Shown here in pieces: positions 46,640-59,109 of a DNA stretch of 64,000 nucleotides. Below the pieces are notes generated by a model. It made no database searches. It was not told the DNA's origin and saw only the letters and a list, made by a program, of their open reading frames with translations. The first letter of the stretch is position 1. Each line of letters begins with the position of its first letter. A program made the translations under genes and the position numbers. Origin of the DNA: Ehretia macrophylla (lineage: Eukaryota; Streptophyta; Magnoliopsida; Boraginales; Ehretiaceae); contig CM075775.1 in NCBI GenBank assembly GCA_037974665.1, positions 41,814,152-41,878,151 on the forward strand, written 5' to 3'.

Positions 46640-47203
46640 CATTTTCCTTTTTTTTTTTTGCCCCATTTATCCTTGCCAAGATGCTTCATCCATCACATTT
46701 ATATTCTCGAGTCCCACGGAATCTTTTGCAAGACAACTTCGATTCGCGTAGAGGCTGGGCCAGCAAACCAAGGACGTGGGGCCTGTGACTAGGTCTCTGT
46801 CGCTCTCGTGCACATAACTTTAGATCCGTAAGGAGTTATGCGGCACAAAACATACCGTTGGAAAGCTCTCTGGGAGCTTTACGACGGGGGCAGCAAGCCT
46901 GCTCAGTTGCGTATTTTTTCAGTAACCAAAATTGAACTTTTTCATCAATTTTAGGCCATTTTTCTAGTTTTTGCGCTGTTTTTTAGGCCTGGGTCATTTG
47001 TCGTGAGCTGTAAAAAGGAAGAGAACACAACTCACAGAACATTGAATGGCTCTACAATGCATCGATATCATGTCTTGCGGAGTTGTTGCGTTGTTGAAGT
47101 AGATAGGCTATCGATACGCCCAATAGGCCTTTTGAATTGTTCGTCTCTCTTGGCTGGGACTGTGAACTATCAACACAAAAGGGCTTTGCACTATCAACAC
47201 GAC

Positions 47204-47281
47204 GGGTGCGAAGTTAAGCATGCTTGGGATAGAGTAGTAATAGGATGGGTGATCCCCTTGGAAGTCCTCGTGTTGCACACC
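47204..47281 (+). pseudogene. 5S-45, 41-nt internal deletion
   Basis: GGGTGCG is joined directly to AAGTTAAGC, removing consensus positions 8-48; 78 nt remain. The internal control region is kept with a few changes, so a short transcript is conceivable, but it could not fold as 5S rRNA. Confidence 0.93.
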
Positions 47282-47840
47282 CATTTTCCTTTTTTTTGCC
47301 CTGTTTAGCCTTTCTAAGATGCTTCATCCATCACATTTACATTCTCGAGTCCCACGGAATCTTTTGCCAGACAACTTCGCTTCGTGTGGAGGCTGGGCTA
47401 GCAAACCGAGGACGTGGGGCCTGTGACCAGGTCCCTATCGCTTTGGTGTACATAACTTTTGATCCGTAAGGAGTAATGCGGCACACAACATTCCGTTGGA
47501 AATCTCTCCGGGAGCTCTACGATGGTGGCAGCAAGCCTGCTCGGCTGTTCCTTTTTTCAGTAACCAAAATCGAAAGTTTTCATTAGTTTCGGGCCATTAT
47601 TCTTTTTTTGCGCTATTTTTTAGGCCCGGGTTATTCGTCGTGAGCCACAAAAAGGACGGGAATCCAACTCGCGGAACATTAGATGGCTCCACAATGCGTC
47701 GATATCACGTCTTGCTGTGATGATGCGTTGTTGAAGAAGATGGGCTGTCGATAAGCACAATAGGCCTTTTGAATAGGCCGACTTTCTTGGCTGGGACTGT
47801 GAACCGTCAACACATAAGGGTTTTGCACAATCAACATGAC

Positions 47841-47959
47841 GGGTGTGATGATACTAGCACTAATGCACTGCATCCCATCAGAACTCTGAAGTTAAGCGTG
47901 CATTGGTGAGATTAGTATTCGGATGGGTAACCCCCTAGGAAGTCCTCATGTTGCACCCC
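47841..47959 (+). rRNA. 5S-46, most diverged full-length 5S copy
   Basis: Full length, 15 differences, including T62A, G64T, C78T and A80C. Presumed pseudogene. Confidence 0.87.
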
Positions 47960-48520
47960 CGTTTTCCTTCTTTTTTTGCCCCGTTTAGCATCCCAAGATG
48001 CTTTATCCATCACATTTATATTCTCGAGTCCTACGGCATCTTGGGCAACACAACTTCACTTCGCATAGAGGTTGGGCCCGCAAACCAAGGAAGTGGGGCC
48101 TGTGACCAGGTCTCTATCGCTCTAGTGCCCATAACTTTTGATCCATAAGGAGTTATGCTGCGCACAGCATACCGTTGGAAATCTTTTCCGGAGCTCTACG
48201 ATGGGGGTAGCAAGCTTGCTCTGCTGTACCATTTTTCGTTACCTAAAATCGAACGTTTTCATCACTTTCGTGCTACTTTTCTTCTTTTTGCTCTATTTTT
48301 TAGGCTAGGGTCATTCGTCGTGAGCCACAAAAAGGACGATAACCTAACTCGCTGAACATTGGAGGGCTCTACTACGCGTTAATATCACGTTTTGCGGAGA
48401 TGTTGTGTTGTTGAAGCAGATGGGCTGTCGATAAGCCCAATGGGCCTTTTGAATGGTTCGTCTCTCTTAGCTGGGACTGTGTACCGTCAACATATAAGGG
48501 CTTTGCACTATCCACACAAT

Positions 48521-48639
48521 AGGTGCGATCATACCAGCACTAATGCAACGGATCCCATCAGAACAACGAAGTTAAGCGTATTTGCGCTAGAGTAGTAATA
48601 GGATGGGTGATCCTTTGGGAAGTCCTCATGTTGCACACC
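48521..48639 (+). rRNA. 5S-47, strongly diverged 5S rRNA copy
   Basis: Full length, 14 differences, including G60A, C61T, G65C and G68T in the internal promoter. C28A and C78A are shared with 5S-60. Confidence 0.88.
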
Positions 48640-49202
48640 CATTTTCCTTTTTTTTTTGCCCCGTTTAACCTTGCCAAGATGCTTCATCCATCACATTTAT
48701 ATTCTCGAGTCCCACAGAATCTTTTCCAACACAACACTACTTCGCGTAGAAGCTAGGCCAACAAACCGAGGACGTGGGGCCTGTGACCAAGTCTCCGTCG
48801 CTCTGGTGCACATAACTTTTAATCCGTAAGGAGTTATGTGGCGCACAACATACCGTTAGAAAGCACTCCGGGAGCTTTACGACGGGAGCAGCAAGCCTGC
48901 TTGGCTGCGCCTTTTTTCTGTAAGCAAAATCAAACATTTTAATCAGTTTTGGGCCATTTTTCTTATTTTTTCCATTGTTTTTTAGGCCCGGGTCATTCGT
49001 CGTGAGTCATAAAGAGGATGAGAACCCAACTCGCGAAACATTGGAGGGATCTAAAATACGTCGATATCACGTCTTGCAGTGCTGCTGCGTTGTTGAAGAA
49101 GATGGGTTGTCGATAAGCCCATTAGGCCTTTTGAATAGGCTGTCTTTCTTGGCTGGGATTGTGAACCGTCAACACATAAGTGTTTTTCACAATCAACAAG
49201 AC

Positions 49203-49321
49203 GGGCGAGATGATACTAGTACTAATGCACCGGATCCCATCAGGACTCTGAAGTTAAGCGTGCTTGGGCGAGAATAGTACTAGGATGGGTAACCCCCTAG
49301 GAAGTTCTCGTGTTGCACCCC
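49203..49321 (+). rRNA. 5S-48, diverged 5S rRNA copy
   Basis: Full length, 11 differences, starting GGGCGAGATG. C10G, C15T, C18T, A42G, G72A and G89A are shared with 5S-61, 9.1 kb downstream. Confidence 0.9.
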
Positions 49322-49881
49322 CGTTTTTCTTTTTTTTTCCCCGTTTAGCCTTGCCAAGATGCTTTATCCATCACATTTATATTCTCGAGTCCCACGGCAT
49401 CTTGAGCAAGACAACTTCGCTTCGCGTAGAGGCTGGGCCCGCAAACCAAGGAAGTGAGGCCTGTGACCAGGTCTCCATCGCTCCAGTGCCCATAACGTTT
49501 GATCCGTAAGAAGTTATACTGCGCACAACATACTATTGGAAAGCTTTTCGGGAGCTCTATGACGAGGGCAGTAAGCCTGCTCGGCTGTGCCTTTTTTCGT
49601 TATCCAAAATCAAATGTTTTCATCAGTTTCGTGCTACTTTTCTTCTTTTTGCCCTGTTTTATAGGCCCTGGTCGTTTGTCCTGAGCAGTGAAAAGGACAA
49701 GAACCCAACTCACGAAACATTGGAGGGCTCTACAATGCGTCGATATCACGTCTTGTGGAGATGTTGCGTTGTTGAAGCAGATGGGCTGTCGATAAGCCCA
49801 ATGGGCCTTTTGAATGGTTCGTCTTTCTTGGCTGGGACTGTGAACTGTCAACACATAAGGGCTTTGCACTATCAACAAGAC

Positions 49882-50000
49882 GGGTGCGATCATACAAGCA
49901 CTAATGCACCGGATTCCCTTAGAACTCCGAAGTTAAGCGTACTTTGGAGATAGTAGTACTAGGATGGGTGATCCCCTTGGAAGTCCTAGTGTTGCACCCC
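49882..50000 (+). rRNA. 5S-49, diverged 5S rRNA copy
   Basis: Full length, 11 differences. Related to 5S-35 and 5S-62 (C34T, C67A, C91T). Confidence 0.9.
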
Positions 50001-50560
50001 CATTTTCCTTTTTTGTACTCCGTTTAGCGCTGCCAAGATGCTTTATCCATCACATTTATATTCTCGAGACCCACAAAATCTTTTGCAAGATAACTTCACT
50101 TCACGTAGAGGCTGGGCCAGCAAACCGAGGACGTAGGGCTTGTAACCAGGTCTCTATCACTCTGGTGCACATGACTTTTGATCTGTAAGGTGTTATGCGG
50201 TGCCCAACATACTATTCGAAAGCTCTCCGGAAGCTCTACGATGGGGGCACTAAGCCTGCTCAGCTGTGCCTTTTTTCTGTAACCAAAATTGAATGTTTTC
50301 ATCAATTTTGGGCCACTTTTCTTCTTTTCGAGCTATTTTTTAGGCCCGGGTCGTTCTTTGTGAGCTGCAAAAAGGATGAGAACCCAACTCGCGGAACATT
50401 AGAGGGCTTTACATTGCGTCGATATCACGTCTTGCAGTGATGCTGCGTTGTTGAAGAAGATGGGCAGTTGATAAGCCCAATAGGCCTTTTGAATAGGTCG
50501 TCTTTCTTGGCTGGGATTGTGAACCGTCAACACATAAGGGTTTTGCACAATCAACATGAT

Positions 50561-50679
50561 GGGTGCGATGATACAAGCACAAATGCACCGGATCCTATCA
50601 GAACTTCGAAGTTAAGTGTGCTTGGGCGAGAGTAGTACTAGGATGGGTGACCCCCTGGGAAGTCCTCATGTTACAACCC
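50561..50679 (+). rRNA. 5S-50, diverged 5S rRNA copy
   Basis: Full length, 9 differences. C10G, C57T and C116A are shared with 5S-65. Confidence 0.9.
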
Positions 50680-51239
50680 CGTTTTCCTTTTTTTATGCCT
50701 CGTTTAGCCTTGCCAAGATACTTTATCTATCACATTTATATTCTCGAGTCCCATGGCATCTTGGGCAAGACAACTTCATTTCGAGTAGAGGCTGGGCCCA
50801 CAAACCAAGGACGTGGGGCCTGTGACCAAGTTTCTGTCGCTCCGGTGCCCTTAACTGTTGATCCATAAGGAGTTATGCGGCACACAACATAATGTTGGAA
50901 AGCTCTCCGGGAGCTCTACGATGGGGGCATCAAGCCTGCTTAGCTACGCCTTTTTTCAATACCCAAAATCGAACGTCTTCTTCAGTTTCGTGCCACTTTT
51001 CTTTTTTTGTGCTATTTTTTTGGACTGTATCGTTTGTCGTGAGCCACTAAAAAGATGAGAACCCAACATGCAGAACAATGGAGGGCTCTAAAACGCGTCG
51101 ATATCATGTCTTGCGAAGATGTTGCGTTGTTGAAGCAGATGGGCTGTCGATATGCCCAATGGGCCTTTTGAATGGTTCGACTCCCTTGGCTGGGACTGTG
51201 AACCGTCAACACATAAGGGCTTTACACTAGCAACACGAC

Positions 51240-51358
51240 TGTTGCGATCATGCCAGCACTAATGCACCGGATCCCATCAGAACTCCAAAGTTAAGCGTGC
51301 TTGGACGAGAGTAGTACTAGGATGGGTGATCCTTTGGGAAGTCGTAGTGTTGCACCCC
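51240..51358 (+). rRNA. 5S-51, diverged 5S rRNA copy
   Basis: Full length, 10 differences, starting TGTTGCGATC; G66A is in the internal promoter. Confidence 0.9.
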
Positions 51359-51918
51359 CTTTTTCATTTTTTTTGCCAAGTTTAGCCTTGCCAAGATGCT
51401 TTATCCATCAGATTTATATTCTCGAATCCCACGGAATCTCGGGCAAGAGAACTCCGCTTCGCGTAGAGGCTGGGCCAACAAACCGAGGACGTGGGGCCGG
51501 TGACCAGGTCTCCGTCACTCTGGTGCCTATAACTTTTGATCCGTAAGGAATTATGCGGCGTACAGTATACCGGTGTAAAGCTCTCTGGGAGCTCTTCGAT
51601 GGGAGCAGCAATCTTGCTTGGTTGCTCCTTTTTTTAGTACCCAAAATCAAACGTTTTCATTAGTTTTACGCCACTTTTCTTCTTTTTGTGCTATTTTTTA
51701 GGCCCGGGTCGTTCGTTGTGTGCAGTGAAAAGGACAAGAATCCAACTCGCAGAACAATAGAGGGCTCTACAATGAGTTGATATCACATTTTGCTGTGACG
51801 CTGCGTTGTTGGAGAAGATGGGCTATAGATATGCGCAATAGGCCTATGGAATGGGCCGTCTTTCTTGGCTGGAACTGTGAACCGTCAACACATAAAGGTT
51901 TTGCACAATCAACATGAC

Positions 51919-52037
51919 GGGTGCGATCATACCAGCACTAATGCATCGTATCCCATCAGAACTCCAATTTTTTGTGTGCTTGGGCAAGAATTGTACTAGG
52001 ATGGGTGACCCCCTGGGAAGTCCTCGTGTTGCACCCC
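51919..52037 (+). pseudogene. 5S-52, copy with altered A box
   Basis: Full length, 11 differences. AATTTTTTGTGTGC replaces AAGTTAAGCGTGC and AATTGTACT replaces AGTAGTACT. Third member of the 5S-31 group. Confidence 0.9.
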
Positions 52038-52279
52038 CTTTTTTCATTTGTTTTTGCCACGTTAGGCTTGCCAAGATGCTTTATCCATCACATTTATATT
52101 GTCGAGTCCCACAACACTTTGGGCAAGGTAACTTCACTTCGCGTAGAGGCTGGACCCACAAACCGAGGACGTGGGGCCTATGGCCAAGTCTCCGTTGCTT
52201 CAGTGCCTATAACATTTGATATGTAAGGAGTTATGTGGCGCACAACATACCGTTGGAAAGCTCTCCAGGAGCTCTTCGA

Positions 52280-52313
52280 GGTGACCCTCTAGGAAGTCCT
52301 CGTGTTGTACCCC
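52280..52313 (+). pseudogene. 5S 3' fragment, third of three
   Basis: Last 34 nt of a 5S gene fused to GAGCTCTTCGA of the spacer. The spacer half of the joint is longest here and so shows the original breakpoint best. Confidence 0.93.
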
Positions 52314-52873
52314 CCTTTTCATTTTTTTTGCCACATTTATCCTTGCCAAGATGCATTATCCTTCACATTTATATTCTCGAGTCCCACGGAATCTTTGGCA
52401 TGACAACTTCGCTTCTCGTAGAGGCTGGGCCCGCAAACCAAGGACGTGGGGACTATGACCAGGTCTCCGTCGCTCTAGTGCACATAACTTTTGATCCGTA
52501 AGGACTTATGTCGTTCATAGTATACCGTTGGAAAGCTCTACGGGAGCTCTACGACGGAGGCAACAAGCTTGCTCGGCTGCGCCTTTTCTCAGTAACCAAA
52601 ATCGAACGTTTTCATCAGTTTTGGGCCATTTTTCTTCTATTTGCACTGGTTTTTAGGCCCGGTCAGTTCGTTGTGAGCCACGAAAAGTACGAGAACTCAA
52701 CTCGCGGAACATTAGAGGGCTCTACAACGCATCAATATCACGTCTTGCGGTGATGCAACGTTGTTGAAGCAGATGGATTGTCGATAAGCCCAATAGGCCT
52801 TTTGAATGGGTCGTCTTTCTTGGCTGGGACTATGAACCATCAACATATAAGGGCTTTGTACCATCAACATGAC

Positions 52874-52992
52874 AGGTGCAATCATAACAGTACTAATGCA
52901 CCGAATCCCATCAGAACTCCAAAGTTAAGCGTGCTTCGGTGAGAGTGGTACTAGGATGGGTAACCTCCTTGGAAGTCCTCGTGTTGCACCCA
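52874..52992 (+). rRNA. 5S-53, strongly diverged 5S rRNA copy
   Basis: Full length, 13 differences. Its unit occupies the same place as 5S-32 and 5S-39 but carries different gene variants; its spacer keeps the shared GAGTGCATCAAAATCTTGG. Confidence 0.87.
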
Positions 52993-53551
52993 CCTTTTCA
53001 TTTTTTTTGCCACGTTTAGGCTTGCCAAGATGCTTTATCCATTACATTTATATTCTCGAGTGCATCAAAATCTTGGGCAAGGCAACTTCGCTTCGTGTAG
53101 AGGCTGGGCCCACAAATCGAGGACGTAGGGCCTGTGACCAGGTCTACGCCGCTCTTGTGCCTCTAACTTTTGATCCGTAAGGAGTTATGCGGTGCACAAC
53201 ATATCGTTGGAAAGCTCTCAGGGAGCTCTTTGATGGGAACAACAAGCTTGCTACGCTGCGCTTTTTTCAGTACACAAAACCGAATGTTTTCATTAGTTTT
53301 GGTCCACTTTTCTTCTTTTAGCACTATTTTTTAGGCCCGTGTCGTTTGTCGTGAGCTGCAAAAAGGATGAGAACCCAACTCATGGAACATTAGAGGGCTC
53401 TACAATGTGTCGATATCATGTCTTGCGGTGATGCTGCGTGGTTGAAATAGATGGGTTGTCGATAAGCCCAAAGGGCCTTCTAAATGGTTCATCTCTCTTG
53501 GCTGGGACTGTGAACCGTCAACACAAAAGGGTTTTGCACTATAAACTCGAC

Positions 53552-53670
53552 AGGTGCAATCATAACAGCACTAATGCATCGGATCCCATCAGAACTCTGA
53601 AGTTAAGCGTGCTTGGGCGAGAGTAGTACTAGGATGGGTGATCCTTTGGGAAGTCCTCGTGTTGCACCCC
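53552..53670 (+). rRNA. 5S-54, diverged 5S rRNA copy
   Basis: Full length, 8 differences (G1A, G7A, C14A, C28T, C47T, C91T, C94T, C95T). Corresponds to 5S-40. Confidence 0.9.
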
Positions 53671-54231
53671 TATTTTCCTTTTTTTGTGCCCCGTTTAGCC
53701 TTACCAAGATGCTTCATCCATCATATTCATATTCTCGAGACCCACGGAATCTTTTACAGTACAACTTTGCTTCGCATAGAGGCTGGGCCAGCAAACCGAG
53801 GATATGGGGCCTGTGACCAGGTCTCCGTCGCTCTGGTGCACATAACGTTTGATCAGTAAGGAGTTATGCGGTGCCCAACATACCGTTGGAAAGCTCTCCG
53901 GGAGCTCTACGATGGTGGCACTAAGCCTGCTCGGCTGCGCCCTTTTTTAGTAACCAAAATCGAACGTTTTCATCAATTTTGGGACACTTTTCTTCTTTTT
54001 GAGCTATTTTTTAGGCCCGATTCGTTCATCGTGAGCCGCGATAAGGACGTGAACCCAAATCGCTAAATATTAGAGGTCTTTACAATGCGTCGATTTTCCA
54101 TCTTGCAGTGATGCTGCATTGTTGAAAAAGATGGGCTGTAGATAAGCCCAATAGGCCTTTTGAATAGGACGTCTTTCTTCGCTGGGACTGTGAACCGTCA
54201 ACACATAAGAGTTTTGTACAATCAACATGAC

Positions 54232-54350
54232 GGGTGCAATGATACCACCACTAATGCACCAGATCCCATTAGAACTCCGAAGTTAAGCATGCTTGGGCGA
54301 GAGTAGTACTAGGATGGGTGACCCCCTGGGAAGTCCTCGTGTTACTCCCC
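54232..54350 (+). rRNA. 5S-55, diverged 5S rRNA copy
   Basis: Full length, 8 differences (G7A, C10G, G17C, G30A, C39T, G58A, G113A, A115T). Corresponds to 5S-41. Confidence 0.9.
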
Positions 54351-54912
54351 CATTTTCCTTTTTTTTATGCCCCGTTTAGCCCTGCCAAGATGCTTTATCC
54401 ATCACATTTATATTCTTGAGTCCCACGGCATCTTGGACAAGACAACTCCGCTTGGCATAGAGGTTGGGCCAGCAAACCAAGGACGTTGGGCCTGTGGCTA
54501 GGTCTCCGTCGCTCCAGTGCCCATAACTTTTGATCCATAAGGAATTATGCGGTGCACAGCATACCGTGGGAAAGCTCTCCTGGAGCTCTACGATGGCGTC
54601 CGTAAGCTTGCTTCACTGCGCCTTTTTTCAGTACGCAAATTCAAACATTTTCACTAGTTTCTTACCACTTTTATTCTTTTTGTGCAGTTCTTTTGACCCG
54701 GTTCGTTCGTCATGAGCTGCGAAGAGGATGAGAACCCAACTCGAGGAACATTGGAGGGCTCTACAATGCGTCGATATCACGTCTTGCGGAGATGTTACGT
54801 TGTTGAAGCAGATGGGCTGTCGATAAGCCTAATGGGCCTTTTGAATGGTTCGTCTTTCTTGGTTGGGACTGTGAAGCGTCAACACATAAGGGCTTTGCAC
54901 TATCAACATGAT

Positions 54913-55031
54913 TGGTTCGATCATACCAGCACCAATGCACCATATCCCATCAAAACTCTAAAGTTAAGCGTGCTTGGGCGAGAGTAGTACTAGGATGGGT
55001 GATCCCCTAGGAAGTCCTCGTGTTGCACCCC
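54913..55031 (+). rRNA. 5S-56, diverged 5S rRNA copy
   Basis: Full length, 10 differences, starting TGGTTCGATC. Its internal promoter (positions 50-90) matches the consensus exactly. Confidence 0.9.
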
Positions 55032-55590
55032 CTTTTTCTTTTTATTGCCCTGTTTAGCCTTGCCAAGATGCTTTATCCATCACATTTATATTCTCGAGTC
55101 CCACGGCATCTATTGCAAGACAACTTCGCTTCGCGAAGAGGTTGGGCCCGAAAACCGAGGATGTGGGGCCTGTGACCAAGTCTCCATCGCTCTGGTGACC
55201 ACAAATTTTGATCTGTAAGGAGTTATGCGGCGCATAGCATACCGTTGGAAAGCTCTCCGGGAGCTCTACGACGGGGACAGCAAGCCTGCTCAGCTGCGCC
55301 TTTTTTTGGTACCCAAATTCGAATGTTTTCACTAGTTTCTTGCCACTTTTCTTCTTTGTGCGCAGTTTCGTTGGCCCGGGTCGTTCGTCGTGAGCCACGA
55401 AGAGGATGAGAACCCAACTCGGGGAACATTGGAGGGCTCTACAATCTGTCAATATCACGTCTTGTTGTAAAGCTGCGTTGTGCAAGCAGATGGGCTGTCG
55501 ATAAGCCCAATGGGCCTTTTGAATGGCTCGTCTCTTTTGGCTGGGACTGTGAAACGTCAACACATAAGGGCTCTTCACCATCAATATGAC

Positions 55591-55708
55591 GGGTGCAATC
55601 TACCATCACTATTGCACTGGCTCCCATCAGAACTCCGAAGTAAAGCGTGCTTGGGCGAGAGTAGTACTAGGATGGGTGATCCCTTGGGAAGTCCTCGTGT
55701 TGCACCAC
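55591..55708 (+). pseudogene. 5S-57, diverged with a 1-nt deletion
   Basis: 118 nt; CTACC replaces CATACC near position 11, with 9 substitutions, including T53A in the A box. Confidence 0.9.
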
Positions 55709-56269
55709 CCTTTTCCTTTTTTTTTGCCTTGTTTAACCTTGCCAAGATGCTTTATCCATCACCTTTATATTCTCAAATCCCACGGCATCTTAGGCATGAC
55801 AACTTCACTTCGCGTAGAGGCTGGGCTTGCGAACAGAGGACGTGGGGCCAGTGACAATGTCTCCGTCGCTCCAGTGCACATAACTTTTGATCCGTAAGGA
55901 GTTATGCGGCGCACAACATACTATTGGAAAGCTCTCCGGGAGCTCTACGACAAGGGCATGAAGTCTACTTTGCAGTGCCATTATTCAGTATCCAAAATTG
56001 AATGTTTTTATCAGTTTTGGGCCATTTTTCTTCTTTTTGCGCTGTTTTGTAGGCCCGGGTAGTTTGTCGTGAGCCTAAAAAAGGACGAGGACCCAACTCG
56101 CGGAACATCAGAGGGATCTACAATGCATCGATATCACGTCTTGTGGTGATACTACGTTGTTAAAGTAGATGGTCTATTGATAAGCCTATTAGGTTTCTTG
56201 AAAGGGTCGTCTTTCTTAGCTGGGACTGTGAACTGTCAACACATAAGAGCTTTGTACCATCAACATGAC

Positions 56270-56388
56270 AGGTGCGATCATACTAGCACAAATGCATTGG
56301 ATCCCATCAGAACTCCGAAGTTAAGCAAGCTTCAGCGAGAGGAGTACTACGATGGGTGACCCCCTAGGAAGTCCTCGTGTTGCAACCC
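56270..56388 (+). rRNA. 5S-58, strongly diverged 5S rRNA copy
   Basis: Full length, 13 differences. AAGCTTCAGCGAGAGG replaces GTGCTTGGGCGAGAGT in the internal promoter. Probably inactive. Confidence 0.88.
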
Positions 56389-56948
56389 CCTTTTCATTTT
56401 TTATTGCCACGTTTAGCCTTGCCAAGATGCTTTATCCATCACATTTATATTTTAGAGTCCTACGACATCTTGGGCAAGAGAACTTTGCTGCGCGCAGAGG
56501 CTAAGCCTGTAAACCGAGGACGTGGGGCCAGTGACCAAGTCTTCGTCGCTCTGGTGCCTATAACTATTGATCCGTAAAGAGTTATGTTGCGCACAACATA
56601 CCGTTGGAAAGCTCTCAGGGAGCTTTTTGACGGGAACAGCAAGCCTGCTCAGCTATGCATTTTTTCAGTTCCCAAAATCGAACATTTTCGTCAGTTTTGG
56701 GCCATTTTTCTTCTTTTTGCACTCTTTTTAGGCCTGTGTCGTTCGTCGTGAGCCGTGAAAAGGATGAGAACCCGAATTATGGAACATTGGTGGGCTCTAC
56801 AATCCATCGATGTCGCGTCTTGTGCTGATGCTGCATTGTTAAAGCAGATGTGCTGTTGATAAGCCCAATGGGCCTTTTGAATGGTTCGTCTCTCTTGGCT
56901 GGGACTGTGAACCGTTAACACAAAAGGGCTTTGCATTATCAACACGAC

Positions 56949-57067
56949 GGGTGCCATCATACCAGTACTAATACACCGGATCCCGTCAGAACTCCAAAGT
57001 TAAGCGTGCTTGGGCGAGAGTAGTAAAAGGATGGGTGATCCCCTGGGAAGTCCTCGTGTTGCACGCC
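56949..57067 (+). rRNA. 5S-59, diverged 5S rRNA copy
   Basis: Full length, 9 differences (G7C, C18T, G25A, A37G, G48A, C78A, T79A, C91T, C117G). Confidence 0.9.
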
Positions 57068-57629
57068 CATTTTCTTTTTTTTTTGCCTCGTTTAGCCTTG
57101 CCAAGATGGTTCATCCATCACATTTATATTCTCGACTCCCACAGAATCTTTTGCAAGACAACTTCGCTTTGCGTAGAGGCTGGGCCAGCAAACTGAAGAC
57201 GTGGGGCCTGAGACCAGGTATTCGTCGCTCTAGTGCACATAACTTTAGATCCATAAGGAGTTATGTGGCACACAACATACTGTTGGAAAGATCCCCGGGA
57301 GCTCTACGATGCAGGAAGCAAGCCTGCTCGGCTGCGCATATTTTCAGTAACCTAAATTGAACATTTTCATCAGTTTTAGCCCATTTTTCTTTTTTTTGTG
57401 CTATTTTTTAGGCCCGGGTCGTTCGTCGTAAGCCGCAAAAAAGGACGAGAACCCAACTTGCGGAATATTGGAGGGCTCTACAATGCATCGATATCACGTC
57501 TTGCAGAGATGTTGCGTTGTTGAAGCAGATGGGTTGTCGATAAGCCCAACAAGACTTTTGAATAGTTCGTCTCTCTTGGCTAGGACTGTGAACCGTCAAC
57601 ACATAAGGGCTTTGCACTCTCTACACAAC

Positions 57630-57748
57630 GGGTACGATCATACCAGCACTAATGCAACGGATCCCATTAGAACTCTGAAGTTAAGCGTGCTTGGGCGAGA
57701 GTAGTAATAGGATGGGTGATCCCCTTGGAAGTCCTCGTGTCGCACGCC
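57630..57748 (+). rRNA. 5S-60, diverged 5S rRNA copy
   Basis: Full length, 9 differences (G5A, C28A, C39T, C47T, C78A, C91T, G97T, T112C, C117G). Confidence 0.9.
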
Positions 57749-58309
57749 CATTTTCTTTTTTTTTTGCCCCATTTAGCCTTGCCAAGATGCTTCATCCATC
57801 AAATTTATATTCTCAATTCCCACAGAATCTTTTGCAAGACAACTTCGCTTCGCGTAGAGGCTGGGCCAGCAAACCGAGGACGTGGGGCCTACGACCAGGT
57901 ATCCGTCGCTTTGGTGCACATAACTTTTGATCCGCAAGGAGTAATGTAGCACACAACATAACGTTGGAAAGCTCTCTGGGATCTCTACGACGGAGGCATT
58001 AAGCCTGCTTTGCTGCTCCTTTTTTCAGTAACCAAAATCAAATGTTTTCATAAGTTTCGGGCTATTTTTCTTCTTTTTGCACTATTTTTTAGCCCCGGGT
58101 CGTTCATCGTGAGCCGCAAAAAGGAAGACAACCCAACTTGCTGAACATTGGAGGGCTCTACAATGCGTCTATATCACGTCTACCAGTGATGCTGCGTTGT
58201 TGAAGAAGATGGGCTGTCGATAAGCCCAATAGGCCTTTTGAATAGGCTGTCTTTCTTGGCTGGGACTGTGAACCGTCAACACATAATGGTTTTGCACAAT
58301 CAACATGAC

Positions 58310-58428
58310 GGGTGCGATGATACTAGTACTAATGCACCCGATCCCATCTGGACTCCGAAGTTAAGCGTGCTTGGGCGAGAATAGTACTAGGATAGGTAAT
58401 CCCCTGGGAAGTCCTCGTGTTGCACCCC
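58310..58428 (+). rRNA. 5S-61, diverged 5S rRNA copy
   Basis: Full length, 10 differences; shares the GATGATACTAGTAC start with 5S-48. Confidence 0.9.
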
Positions 58429-58990
58429 CGTTTCACTTTTTTTTTTGCCCTGTTTAGCCTTGCCAAGAAGCTTTATTCGTCACCTTTATTTTCTCAAGTC
58501 CCACGGCATCTTGGGCAAGACAACTTCGCTTCGCGTAGAGGCTGGGCCCGCAAACCAAGGAAGTGGGACCTGTGACCAGGTCTCCGTCGCTCCGGTGCCC
58601 ATAACTGTTGGTCCATAAGAGGTTATGCGGCGCACAGCATACCGTTTGAAAGCTTTCCAGAAGCTCTACGACGGGGGCAACAAGCCTGCTCAACTGCGCC
58701 CTTTTTTTTTACTAAATCCCGAACATTTTCATTAGTTTTGTGCTACTTTTCTTCTTTTAGCTCTGTTTTTTTGGCCCTGGTCGTTCGTCCTGAGCCGTGA
58801 AAAGGGCGAGAACCTAACTCGCGGAACATTGGAGGGCTCTACAATGCGTCGATATCACGTCTTACGGAGATATTGCGTTGTTGTAGCAGATGGGCTGTCG
58901 ATAAGCCCAATAGGCCTTTTGAATGGTTCGCCTCTCTTGGTTGGGACTGTGAACCGTCAACACATAAGGGCTTTGCACTATCAACAAGGC

Positions 58991-59109
58991 GGGTGCAATC
59001 ATACCAGTACTAATGCAACGGATTCCATCAGACCTCTAAAGTTAAGCGTGCTTGGGAGAGAGTAGTACTAGGATGGGTTATCCCCTGGGAAGTCCTTGTA
59101 TTGCACCCC
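58991..59109 (+). rRNA. 5S-62, strongly diverged 5S rRNA copy
   Basis: Full length, 12 differences. First unit of the block matching 5S-35 to 5S-37. Confidence 0.88.
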
